From Betaproteobacteria bacterium HGW-Betaproteobacteria-9 (GTDB taxonomy: Bacteria; Pseudomonadota; Gammaproteobacteria; Burkholderiales; Burkholderiaceae_C), in assembly GCA_002842215.1 (NCBI GenBank), contig PHCC01000016.1, positions 1-64,000 of the forward strand: a DNA stretch of 64,000 bases. Direction: 5' to 3'. Under the pieces are notes generated by a model, which made no database searches, was not told the origin of the DNA, and saw nothing but the letters and a program-made list of their open reading frames with translations. Below are positions 56,913 through 64,000 of the stretch, piece after piece (the stretch's first letter is position 1; the number at the start of each line of letters is the position of its first letter). A program made the position numbers and the translations under genes.

Positions 56913-56939
56913 GACGTTTGTGACCGGTGTTTTGTGACA
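56913..56939 (-). promoter_or_regulatory. ECF41-type promoter of sigJ
   Basis: On the minus strand it is TGTCACA (56933-56939), 16 bases, CGTC (56913-56916). This is the same pattern and spacing as the site at 55926-55952, and it supports autoregulation. Confidence 0.85.
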
Positions 56940-57049
56940 GAGATGAATCAAACAGTTGGGCAGCGCGTTGTCACGCACGCCTTTGACACGCCTTTGATTT
57001 ACCAGCTTGCGGCGATGGACGGGTTTGTTCGCCGCACCTGCCTCTGGCA

Positions 57050-57406
57050 GTGCCCCGGCTGGCCGCTTCGCTGAACGTCACGCCGTAGCTTGACTGGCTT
57101 CTGGTCTGCCTGCTGCGCGCCGTGCAGGGGACCGGTGGCATGCTGGCGGGTTTGCTGGACAAAGCCCAGTTCTGGCAGCGCTGGGCGGGCACGCCCATGA
57201 ACCGGCGGCAAACCCTCGTGTGGAACCACGTGCTGGACCGCGCGCCGGACAGCATGGAAGGGAAGCTGACGAATACGAGGTGGGCCGCGCTGGGCAAATG
57301 CTCGCCGGACACGGCACTGCGCGATATCAACGACCTGCTGGCGCGTGGGGTGCTGCGCAGGCTGGAGGGCGGGGGGCGGAGCACCGGGTATGTGCTGGTC
57401 AGATAG
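57050..57406 (+). pseudogene. Remnant of a Fic-family gene (C-terminal domain)
   Basis: The readable frame gives NVTP-stop-LDWLLVCLLRAVQG, then LLDKAQFWQRWAGTPMNRRQTLVWNHVLD, and KLTNTRWAALGKCSPDTALRDINDLLARGVLRRLEGGGRSTGYVLV. This is the C-terminal winged-helix part of Fic/DOC proteins. A TAG at about 57085-57087 stands where the family has Trp (TGG), and the Fic catalytic domain (HPFxxGNGR) is absent. A GTG at 57122 would give a 94-residue ORF, but it lacks the enzyme domain. The left limit is approximate. Confidence 0.75.
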
Positions 57407-57838
57407 GAAGTGCCGCTGCCGTGAATGTTCAAGATCGGCCAACAACAGCCTGTCGCGATAGTTGGCCGTGTGCCTGCAGAAGGCTGGGTCCAGACTTTCG
57501 AAACTGACACCTGAAGGTTTGCGAGCGTCAAAACCGGTCATTCGGCGGGCAAGGCCTCAAGTTTCCGCACTACTACCCACACCGGTCACTCGTCCGAGGC
57601 CAGCCGGACAAGGTTCCGGGAACGACTGCAAGCGCAAAGGATGGACTTGAGCTCCCGACCCAGAGCAGCCGATCCGCTTGAATAGTTTCGCCGGGGATTA
57701 CAGCGGTTGTAGCCGACCAGTTGTGACGGGCGGGCCAACTGAGCAACCGCCGCTAAGCGCACAGGGTCGCACCCCTGATTTTCGTGATGAAGGCGTCGGC
57801 GAAAACGTTGAGGCGCGTCAGGGTCATCCGCCACTAAC
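57407..57838. other. Gene-poor stretch, no gene seen
   Basis: The region is lower in GC than its surroundings and frames are short in all six phases. It has the look of decayed or mosaic intergenic DNA between the Fic remnant and the P-type ATPase. The longest minus-strand frame (57586-57876) shows no recognisable domain and no start signal. Confidence 0.5.
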
Positions 57839-57850
57839 TCACTATAGTGA
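57839..57850. promoter_or_regulatory. Palindrome before the P-type ATPase
   Basis: TCACTATAGTGA is a perfect 12-bp palindrome ending 41 bases before the GTG start of the ATPase. It could be an operator overlapping the promoter; no regulator gene is adjacent. Confidence 0.4.
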
Positions 57851-57891
57851 AAAAGGGCGGCAGGTATCACCTTCACACAGGAGAACGAAGC

Positions 57892-60612
57892 GTGCGATCA
57901 GAGTCGAAAAATCAAGCACCTTGTCCATGGCACGCGCTGGCTTCCGAGGCTGCCTTGGATCTGGCCCGCACGTCAGCGGGCGGGCTTACCCAAGCTGAGG
58001 TAGACGCTCGCCTGCAGGCACATGGCCCAAACCGGCTGCCCGAGCCGCCACAGCGCAGCGCGTGGCTGCGGTTCCTGCTGCACTTCCACAATATCTTGAT
58101 CTACGTGCTGCTGGGATCGGCGGTGGTCACCGCCGCACTGGGGCATGTCGTCGACACCCTGGTCATCCTGGCGGTGGTTCTCGGGAATGCGGTGATCGGT
58201 TTTGTTCAGGAGGGCAAAGCGGAAAAGGCCATGGCCGCGATCCGCCGTATGCTAGCGCCGCGCGCGGCGGTGCTGCGCGACGGCGATCGCCGCACGGTCG
58301 ATGGCGAGGCGCTGGTGCCTGGCGACGTGGTTCTGCTGGAGGCGGGCGACAAGGTGCCGGCCGACCTGCGGCTGATCCAGGCGCTCAACCTGCAGATCCA
58401 AGAAGCGCTGCTGACGGGCGAATCGGTTCCGGTCGAGAAGCATACCCAGTCCGTGACCACCGAGGCCGCCATCGGCGACCGGATGTGCATGGCCTACAGC
58501 GGCACGCTGATCACCAGCGGCGCAGGTCGCGGCGTGGTGGTGGCCACGGGCGCCGATACCGAGATCGGGCGCATCAGCGGCATGATGTCACGCGTCGAGA
58601 CGTTGACCACGCCGCTGGTCAATCAGATGAACGTCTTCGCGCGCTGGTTGACCGTGCTCATTCTGCTGATCGCCGCCCTGTTGCTGGCCTTCGGCTATTT
58701 CGTGGGTCACTTCGCATTTGGCGACATGTTCATGGCGGTGGTGGGCCTGTCGGTTGCCGCCATTCCGGAGGGTTTGCCAGCGGTGTTGACAATCACGCTC
58801 GCGGTGGGCGTGCAGGCCATGGCGCGCCGCAAAGCCATCGTTCGCCGCCTCCCGGCGATCGAGACCCTGGGCTCGGTTTCGGTGATCTGCACCGACAAGA
58901 CAGGCACACTGACCCGCAACGAGATGATGGTCGCCTCGGTGGCCACCAACGCACATCAATTTTCCATCGATGGCACTGGCTATGAGCCGCGAGGAACGAT
59001 CCAGCTTGACGACCACCCGGTCAACGGACAGGAGCACCCCATCCTGCAGGAACTGGCGCGCGCGGCGGCTTTATGCAACGACGCCTCGCTGCTGGAACGC
59101 GATGGCGTCTGGACGGTCGAGGGCGATCCGATGGAAGGCGCGTTGCTGGTCCTGTCGGGCAAATGCGGTCTGGAGGCTCGGCAGGTACTCGCCGCCTGGA
59201 CGCGCACCGATGCGATTCCCTTCGACGCCCGGCACCGCTTCATGGCCAGCCTGAACCACGACCACGAAGGCCATGCGCTGATTTCGGTGAAAGGTGCGCC
59301 GGAGCAGATCCTGACGATGTGCGCCCAGCAACGTGGCCACAGCGGGGGCACAGAACCGCTGAACCTGGCCCATTGGCATGAACAGGCCGAACGCATCGCC
59401 GCGCAAGGGCAGCGGGTCCTCGCTTTCGCCGTCAGACAGGTCGCAGCAGAACACACCGTGCTCGCGTTTGCCGACGTGGGTGGCCCACTGGTCTTGCTCG
59501 GGCTGGTGGGGCTGATCGACCCACCACGCGCCGAAGCGGCCGAAGCGGTGGCCGAGTGCCGAGGCGCGGGCATCCGCGTAAAGATGATTACCGGTGACCA
59601 CAAAGGCACCGCTGCAGCCATCGGTCGGCAAATCGGCTTGCAGAACCCGGACAGCGTGCTGACCGGGGCAGACCTCGATGCAATGGACGAGACGGCGCTC
59701 GCCGCTGCCGTGGTCGAGACCGACATCTTTGCCCGCACCAGTCCGGAACACAAATTGCGGCTGGTGATGGCCTTGCAGTCCCACGGGATGACGGTTGCCA
59801 TGACCGGCGACGGTGTAAACGACGCACCCGCGCTCAAGCGGGCCGACGCGGGCATCGCGATGGGGCTCAAGGGCAGCGAGGCCGCCAAGGAAGCTGCGGA
59901 GTTGGTGCTCGCGGACGACAACTTCGCCTCCATCGTCGCAGCCGTGCGAGAAGGGCGAACGGTTTACGACAACATCAAGAAGGTCATCAGCTGGACGCTG
60001 CCGACCAACGCCGGCGAGGCCATGACAATCGTGGTGGCACTGCTGTTCGGGCTGGCGCTGCCGATCACGCCGGTGCAAATCCTATGGATCAACTTGATTA
60101 CTGCAATCACGCTGGGCATGGCGCTGGCCTTCGAGCCCACCGAGGCGGGCACCATGTGTCGCGCACCACGGCGCAGGAACGAGCCGCTGCTCTCTGGTGA
60201 ACTCGTTTGGCACATCATGTTGGTGTCGCTGCTGTTTCTAGGCGGGGTGTATGGCATGTACGCCTACGCGGTGGATCGCGGCTATTCGCTGGACCTGGCG
60301 CGCACGATCGCGCTGAACACGATGGTGGTGCTGGAGATTTTCCATCTGTTTTTCATTCGCAACATTTACGGCACCTCTCTGACCTGGGAGGCTGTGCGGG
60401 GCACGTCCATAGTCTGGATCACGGTGCTGGCTGTGATGCTGGCGCAGTTCGCCATCACCTACCTGCCAGTACTGCAGGGCATCTTTGTCACCGCATCTGT
60501 ACCCTTCTGGGACGGCGTGTTGATCGTGGGTGTCGGTGTGGCGCTGTTCGCGCTGCTCGAATCCGAGAAGCAGATCCGCCTGGCGCTGAGACACAAGGCG
60601 ACGACGTCGTGA
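57892..60612 (+). CDS. P2-type cation-transporting ATPase
   Basis: This membrane pump has 906 residues. In order: cation ATPase N-domain, TGES (LLTGESVPVEK) in the A domain, TM4 IPEGLP, phosphorylation site DKTGTLT, nucleotide domain with KGAPEQIL, hinge TGDGVNDAP, and C-terminal helices. TM5 NAGEAM and TM6 LWINLITAITLGMALAFEP are visible; the Asp that follows the NxxT motif in calcium pumps is Ala here. The ion is therefore uncertain. The GTG at 57892 has AGGAG nine bases upstream, better than the earlier GTG at 57847. It lies next to a decayed Fic gene, so it may have arrived by transfer. Confidence 0.88.
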   Translation: MRSESKNQAPCPWHALASEAALDLARTSAGGLTQAEVDARLQAHGPNRLPEPPQRSAWLRFLLHFHNILIYVLLGSAVVTAALGHVVDTLVILAVVLGNAVIGFVQEGKAEKAMAAIRRMLAPRAAVLRDGDRRTVDGEALVPGDVVLLEAGDKVPADLRLIQALNLQIQEALLTGESVPVEKHTQSVTTEAAIGDRMCMAYSGTLITSGAGRGVVVATGADTEIGRISGMMSRVETLTTPLVNQMNVFARWLTVLILLIAALLLAFGYFVGHFAFGDMFMAVVGLSVAAIPEGLPAVLTITLAVGVQAMARRKAIVRRLPAIETLGSVSVICTDKTGTLTRNEMMVASVATNAHQFSIDGTGYEPRGTIQLDDHPVNGQEHPILQELARAAALCNDASLLERDGVWTVEGDPMEGALLVLSGKCGLEARQVLAAWTRTDAIPFDARHRFMASLNHDHEGHALISVKGAPEQILTMCAQQRGHSGGTEPLNLAHWHEQAERIAAQGQRVLAFAVRQVAAEHTVLAFADVGGPLVLLGLVGLIDPPRAEAAEAVAECRGAGIRVKMITGDHKGTAAAIGRQIGLQNPDSVLTGADLDAMDETALAAAVVETDIFARTSPEHKLRLVMALQSHGMTVAMTGDGVNDAPALKRADAGIAMGLKGSEAAKEAAELVLADDNFASIVAAVREGRTVYDNIKKVISWTLPTNAGEAMTIVVALLFGLALPITPVQILWINLITAITLGMALAFEPTEAGTMCRAPRRRNEPLLSGELVWHIMLVSLLFLGGVYGMYAYAVDRGYSLDLARTIALNTMVVLEIFHLFFIRNIYGTSLTWEAVRGTSIVWITVLAVMLAQFAITYLPVLQGIFVTASVPFWDGVLIVGVGVALFALLESEKQIRLALRHKATTS

Positions 60613-60887
60613 GATCCACGATGAATCGCGCTCAAGCTGACCAAGCAGACACCTTCATCTTCGCTACCGACAACAAGCAGCGCGCGCTAGTGGCACGATA
60701 TCTGAGGAAACCGACAGGCTAGAGTGGCCTCAAAGCACCCACCCACCAGAGGCTGGTCCTGGTCATGGTCCTATAGAAGACCTTCGTGAACACAGACCGT
60801 CAGACTGCTCCCGCTGCACAGCGGCTGTTGGTGGTCAGGACCTCTCGGGCTGCTTGGGTTCGCAACCGGGCACTCACTCTTCGTGAT
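60613..60887. other. Intergenic stretch after the ATPase
   Basis: These 275 bases follow the ATPase stop. A 33-codon ATG frame (60621-60722) is the only candidate gene; it has no clear ribosome-binding site or family. No clear terminator was found. Confidence 0.4.
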
Positions 60888-61538
60888 CTAGGAACGTGGC
60901 GCAGGAAACGGCAGCGGCTGTCCGACGTTCAGCTTGGGCATCGCCGCTTCGAACAGGGGGTGAATCAACCACCGGCCAAGCCATCTCGACAACGCCAACA
61001 GCGGCAGCTCCCCAAACCACCCCGGCTCCACCGCCGCAAACTGCCGAACGAACGGAAAGATGGCGATGTCGGCCGCGCAGGGGCCCTGGCCGCCCAGTTG
61101 ACCGGCGCTTTGCAGCTGCGCGTCCAGCGGCTTCAGCAACACGTCCACCGCCTGCTCGCGGTGGTGCACCTTTGAATCAACGCCGTCGAAGCGCTCGGGG
61201 TATTTGTACCGGTCCAGATGGTGTTTGAATCCGCCATCGCAGATGGCCAGCAGCTCGAAGTTCGAGGCGCTTTGCGCACTCGCCCACCAGCCGCCGGTGT
61301 CGCCGGTTTCCACAAAGGCCCAGCGCATGATGTCCAGGCTCTGCTCCAGCACCTGCCCGTCTGGCAGCCGCAGCACGGGCACCGTGCCCTTGGGTGAGAG
61401 GGCGAGCATCTCCGCGGGTTTGTCGCGCAGCACGATCTCGAACGCGTCGAACGCCACGCCCGCCTGCAGCAGGGCCATGCGGGCGCGCATGGCGTAGGGG
61501 CAGCGCCGGTAGGTGTAGAGCAGCGGGGCGGGTGTCAT
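60888..61538 (-). CDS. Glutathione S-transferase-like protein
   Basis: The protein has 216 residues. An N-terminal thioredoxin-like domain (PLLYTYRRCPYAMRARMALLQAGV, with CPYA in the redox position) and the cis-proline block GTVPVLRLPDGQVLEQSLDI are clear; a helical GST C-terminal domain follows. The single Cys of CPYA resembles glutaredoxin 2/omega GST. Its start overlaps the YhaV toxin stop, so it is read from the same transcript or at least coupled. The substrate is unknown. Confidence 0.87.
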   Translation of the reverse strand: MTPAPLLYTYRRCPYAMRARMALLQAGVAFDAFEIVLRDKPAEMLALSPKGTVPVLRLPDGQVLEQSLDIMRWAFVETGDTGGWWASAQSASNFELLAICDGGFKHHLDRYKYPERFDGVDSKVHHREQAVDVLLKPLDAQLQSAGQLGGQGPCAADIAIFPFVRQFAAVEPGWFGELPLLALSRWLGRWLIHPLFEAAMPKLNVGQPLPFPAPRS

Positions 61539-62065
61539 GGCGGGATGGCCTGCGACGCGCTCAGCAGCGCCGCCCATTCCCCCGGCGGATGCCCGCTTGC
61601 CAGCATCCTGGCGAACACGCGGTAGGCGTCGGTGTGGCTCTCGTCGGCGCGTTTGCTGTCTTCGTCGTTGACCCAGACGTAGACGATGGTCTGGCTGGGC
61701 GCGTGGAAGCGGAAGAACAGCCGGTATTGTTGGAAGAACTTGGCGCGGAACCAGTGTTTGTTGCCGTCGCCGAGGGTGTTGCCCTGGCGGTATTCGGGCC
61801 GGGTGGGGTCTTGCGGGATGACTTCAAACGCGAGCTGCCGGATGGCGGCAAGGCGTTTGGTGGCGTTCTTCTTCTGGTAGCCCTTGGGATCTTTGCGCTG
61901 GAGTTCGGCGACCTGGGCTGTGAGTGCGTTGAGCTGCTGGTTGAACAGGGGGTGGGCAAACAGCGACCAGCCGTTGACGACGAGGGGCGCCGCGCTCACT
62001 GGAGTACCTTCGCCCTGCGGGCTGCGGTGCGAGCTTGCTTGGGAGCGGCCCGGCGCGGCGCTCAT
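61535..62065 (-). CDS. yhaV: YhaV-type toxin (RelE-fold ribonuclease)
   Basis: The protein has 176 residues. VNGWSLFAHPLFNQQLNALTAQVAELQRKDPKGYQKKNATKRLAAI, EYRQGNTLGDGNKHWFRAKFFQQYRLFFRF and YVWVNDEDSKRA fit the YhaV toxin family, which cuts mRNA on the ribosome. The start MSAAPGRS overlaps the prlF stop as ATGA (62062-62065). About 24 N-terminal residues precede the conserved core, so an internal start is possible. It is the toxin half of a PrlF-YhaV pair. Confidence 0.9.
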   Translation of the reverse strand: MSAAPGRSQASSHRSPQGEGTPVSAAPLVVNGWSLFAHPLFNQQLNALTAQVAELQRKDPKGYQKKNATKRLAAIRQLAFEVIPQDPTRPEYRQGNTLGDGNKHWFRAKFFQQYRLFFRFHAPSQTIVYVWVNDEDSKRADESHTDAYRVFARMLASGHPPGEWAALLSASQAIPP

Positions 62066-62391
62066 TCATCGTCGGCCGAGAGCGGCGCGTCCAGATCCAC
62101 CACCATGCCTTGGGTGAGCGCTTGCACACGCTGGAGCAGTCTGGCGTCGAGCGCTTGCAGGTGCTCGGGGTGCTGGGCGATGTCTTGTGCGAGGAAGTGC
62201 AGGAACGGCTCAAGTGCGGGGTCGCCTTCGGCCTCGGGCTGGGCGCGGCTGAGAACGACTTCGCCGTCACTGCGGATGACGTAGCTGATCTTGTCGCGCT
62301 TGGTCAAGCCCAGCGCCTTGCGCACGGGCTCGGGCACGGTGGTCTGGTAGCGGTCGGTGAGGGTGGATTCGGCGGCGATCAGGGCGGGCAT
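62062..62391 (-). CDS. prlF: PrlF-type antitoxin (SohA)
   Basis: The protein has 109 residues. An N-terminal AbrB/SpoVT-like swapped-hairpin domain (ESTLTDRYQTTVPEPVRKALGLTKRDKISYVIRSDGEVVL) would bind DNA and the operator; the C-terminal acidic helices would bind YhaV. It precedes yhaV with an ATGA overlap, the usual antitoxin-first order. Confidence 0.92.
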   Translation of the reverse strand: MPALIAAESTLTDRYQTTVPEPVRKALGLTKRDKISYVIRSDGEVVLSRAQPEAEGDPALEPFLHFLAQDIAQHPEHLQALDARLLQRVQALTQGMVVDLDAPLSADDE

Positions 62392-62433
62392 GGGGAGCTC
62401 CCGGGTCAGTGGATTTGGTGGTTACACGATGGT

Positions 62434-62452
62434 AATGCAGTCGCATTGTCAA
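62434..62452 (-). promoter_or_regulatory. prlF-yhaV promoter and candidate operator
   Basis: On the minus strand TTGACA (62447-62452) is a good -35 box. The inverted repeat AATGC-GACT-GCATT (62434-62447) overlaps it and runs into the spacer, which suits autorepression by the PrlF-YhaV complex. The -10 box is not clear. Confidence 0.45.
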
Positions 62453-62481
62453 GGCAAGGCGCGTGCATTTCAACGACCGCC

Positions 62482-63369
62482 TCACTTCACATACCGCCGC
62501 AAGCCCTTCACCAGCGCATCAAACGCCGCCTTGCAGCGAGGGCTGTTGCGCAGGCCTTCGTGCATGGCCACCCAGGCGGTCAGCTTCATGGACAGCCGCG
62601 TGGGCAGCACGCGCACCAGATTCGGGTCGCGGCGGGCCAGCGCGGTCTGGCACACGCCGATGCCGGCGCCGGCGCGCAGCAGGGCCAGCTGGGCCAGGTC
62701 GCTGTCGCAGCGCCAGTGGAAGTTGTCGCGTTGCCAGATCGGCAGCTTGGTGGCGGCGCTGCGCAGGAACGGGGTTTCGCGGTCGAAGCCGATGAGCACG
62801 TGACGGGCCAGATCGGCCACCGAAGCGGGCTGGCCGTGGCGTTCGAGGTAGCTGCGGTGGGCGTGCAGGCCCAGTTCCACGTCGCCCACGCGGGTGGCGA
62901 GCAGCACGTCTTGCTGGGGCGGGGTCATGCGCACGGCGATGTCCACCTCGCGGCGCACCAGGTCTTGCAGGGCGTTGCTGGTCACCAGCTCGACGCGCAG
63001 TTCCGGGTGCTGCGCCTGCAGCGCGGCCAGCAGGGGCGGCAACACCTCCACGCCCATCACTTCGCTGGCGGAGATGCGCACCGTGCCGCGCACGCCCTCG
63101 CCCAGGCTGCGCGCGCTGCGCTCCAGCGAGGCCGCCATGTTGTGCATGGCCTCGGCGCCGTCGCGCAGCGTGAGTGCGGCTTCGGTGGGCAGCAGGCCGG
63201 CCTGCGAGCGCGTGAACAGGGTGGTGCCCAGCGCGGCTTCGAGCAGCGCCACATGGCGGCCCACCGTGGGTTGCGTGAGGCCCAGCGCCCGCGCTGCGCC
63301 GGAGAGCGAGCCCTCTTCGAGCACCGCCAGCAACGAGCGGTACAGCTCCCATCCAATGGTTTTGTCCAT
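62482..63369 (-). CDS. LysR-family regulator
   Basis: The protein has 295 residues. The HTH is at about 8-62 (ELYRSLLAVLEEGSLSGAARALGLTQPTVGRHVALLEAALG), and the effector domain from about 90 (GTVRISASEVMGVEVLPPLLAAL). The start MDKTIGWELY follows the intergenic gap; the longer frame crosses the divergent promoter. It is divergent from the NAD-binding epimerase gene, its probable target. Confidence 0.9.
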   Translation of the reverse strand: MDKTIGWELYRSLLAVLEEGSLSGAARALGLTQPTVGRHVALLEAALGTTLFTRSQAGLLPTEAALTLRDGAEAMHNMAASLERSARSLGEGVRGTVRISASEVMGVEVLPPLLAALQAQHPELRVELVTSNALQDLVRREVDIAVRMTPPQQDVLLATRVGDVELGLHAHRSYLERHGQPASVADLARHVLIGFDRETPFLRSAATKLPIWQRDNFHWRCDSDLAQLALLRAGAGIGVCQTALARRDPNLVRVLPTRLSMKLTAWVAMHEGLRNSPRCKAAFDALVKGLRRYVK

Positions 63370-63475
63370 AAAAAAACGTATAGCGGCTGTTAAGGCTTGG
63401 GCAATTTCTTTTTGCCAACGAAACGCCGACCATAACCCCATCACAACCTCATCACCACTTATTCAGGAGTTTTTC

Positions 63476-64000
63476 ATGTCGGATTCATCAACAGTCTTGG
63501 TGCTCGGTGCCAGCGGCGGCATCGGTGGGGAAATGGCCCGCCTGCTGCTGGCGCGGGGCTGGCAGGTTCGCGCCATGAAGCGCGGGCTGGGGGTGGCGCG
63601 CCGCGAGCAGGGCGGCATCGAATGGGTGGAGGGCGACGCGCTGCGGGCGGCCGACGTGATGGCCGCCGCGCAGGGCTGTTCGGTCATCGTGCACGCGGTC
63701 AACCCGCCCGGCTACCGCCGCTGGGCCGAGTGGGTGCTGCCCATGATCGACAACACCATTGCGGCCGCACAGGCCCAGGGCGCCACGGTGGTGCTGCCGG
63801 GCACGGTCTACAACTACGGGCCCGATGCGTTCCCGCTGATTGCCGAAGACGCGCCGCAGAACGCCCACACCCCCAAGGGCCGCATTCGCGTGGAACTGGA
63901 GCAGCGCCTGGCCAGCGCCGCACAGGCGGGCCGCATGAAAGCCCTCGTGGTGCGCGCGGGCGATTTCTTCGGCCCCCACGCGGGCAACAACTGGTTCAGC
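63476..64000 (+). CDS. NAD-dependent epimerase/dehydratase family protein (N-terminal part)
   Basis: The first 175 residues are present; the gene runs out of the window. The Rossmann motif VLVLGASGGIGGEMARLLL, then VIVHAVNPPGYRRWAEWVLPMIDN, GTVYNYGPDAFPLI and VVRAGDFFGPHAGNNW match extended SDR proteins of the RmlD/NAD_binding_10 type. AGGAG lies six bases before the ATG. It is divergent from the LysR gene, the usual arrangement for a regulated oxidoreductase of unknown substrate. Confidence 0.88.
   Translation, partial: MSDSSTVLVLGASGGIGGEMARLLLARGWQVRAMKRGLGVARREQGGIEWVEGDALRAADVMAAAQGCSVIVHAVNPPGYRRWAEWVLPMIDNTIAAAQAQGATVVLPGTVYNYGPDAFPLIAEDAPQNAHTPKGRIRVELEQRLASAAQAGRMKALVVRAGDFFGPHAGNNWFS

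Noticed and set aside
56971..57531. Minus-strand frame over the Fic remnant
   Set aside because: The Ser/Arg/Pro-rich composition has no domain, and the plus strand carries a recognisable Fic C-terminus.
60621..60722. Short 33-codon ORF after the P-type ATPase
   Set aside because: No clear ribosome-binding site, no recognisable family and no conserved context visible; it is mentioned only as an intergenic frame.

Overview
This is a GC-rich (by eye about two thirds G+C), densely packed window from a betaproteobacterial chromosome. It most resembles Burkholderiales, family Comamonadaceae (Hydrogenophaga-like). The reasons are the Bug/TctC-type binding protein, the DUF3348-DUF802-OmpA-DUF2894 quartet, the purine and glyoxylate gene neighbourhoods, and dispersed GC-rich intergenic hairpin repeats. 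No rRNA, tRNA, CRISPR array, prophage or intact insertion sequence was seen.

Layout. 0-4.6 kb: urea ABC transporter urtABCDE (urtA is cut by the window edge). 4.9-8.1 kb: a receiver-TPR regulator, a lone ureD and a nucleoside/guanine-type deaminase. 8.1-12.5 kb: an NMT1-type ABC transporter and an NCS2 purine permease. 12.9-16.0 kb: three glycan-type genes. 16.1-18.4 kb: malic enzyme. 18.4-26.7 kb: uric acid and allantoin catabolism (M20 hydrolase, a UraD-AllC fusion, PuuE, a GntR regulator, UraH, XdhC, PuuD). 26.8-29.7 kb: glutathione-dependent formaldehyde oxidation. 29.7-31.5 kb: a lipoprotein/ECF sigma/anti-sigma operon. 31.6-36 kb: acyl-CoA synthetase, a hydratase and twin esterases. 36-39 kb: an MFS transporter and 8-oxoguanine deaminase. 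39-45 kb: LysR and the glyoxylate-to-glycerate pathway gcl-hyi-glxR-ttuD. 45-48 kb: CaiB-type CoA-transferase, TctC binding protein and LysR. 48.5-53.3 kb: a MotAB/ZorAB-like four-gene locus. 53.4-56.9 kb: an ECF41-type sigma factor and its targets. 57-60.6 kb: a decayed Fic gene and a P-type ATPase. 60.9-64 kb: GST, a PrlF-YhaV toxin-antitoxin pair, LysR and a partial epimerase.

How the genes fit together. Much of the window is one nitrogen-scavenging theme. Purines are imported (NCS2 permease, probably the NMT1 ABC transporter), deaminated and oxidised (8-oxoguanine deaminase, XdhC for xanthine dehydrogenase, PuuD). They are then opened through UraH, UraD, PuuE and AllC to ureide and glyoxylate, and glyoxylate is recovered as glycerate by gcl-hyi-glxR-ttuD. 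Urea is taken up by UrtABCDE. A shared TGTATACA-centred palindrome lies in front of the NMT1 transporter, the NCS2 permease, the gntR/uraH divergent promoter and puuD. This predicts a GntR (FCD) regulon.

The most unusual system is the four-gene locus at 48.5-53.3 kb. It has a MotA/ExbB-like channel protein with a roughly 700-residue coiled-coil tail, a MotB/ZorB-like OmpA partner with a membrane Asp, and two DUF proteins. It looks like an ion-driven envelope machine without a known job. The ECF41 region also stands out: two exact TGTCACA-N16-CGTC promoters are visible, one before the sigma gene and one before its target operon.
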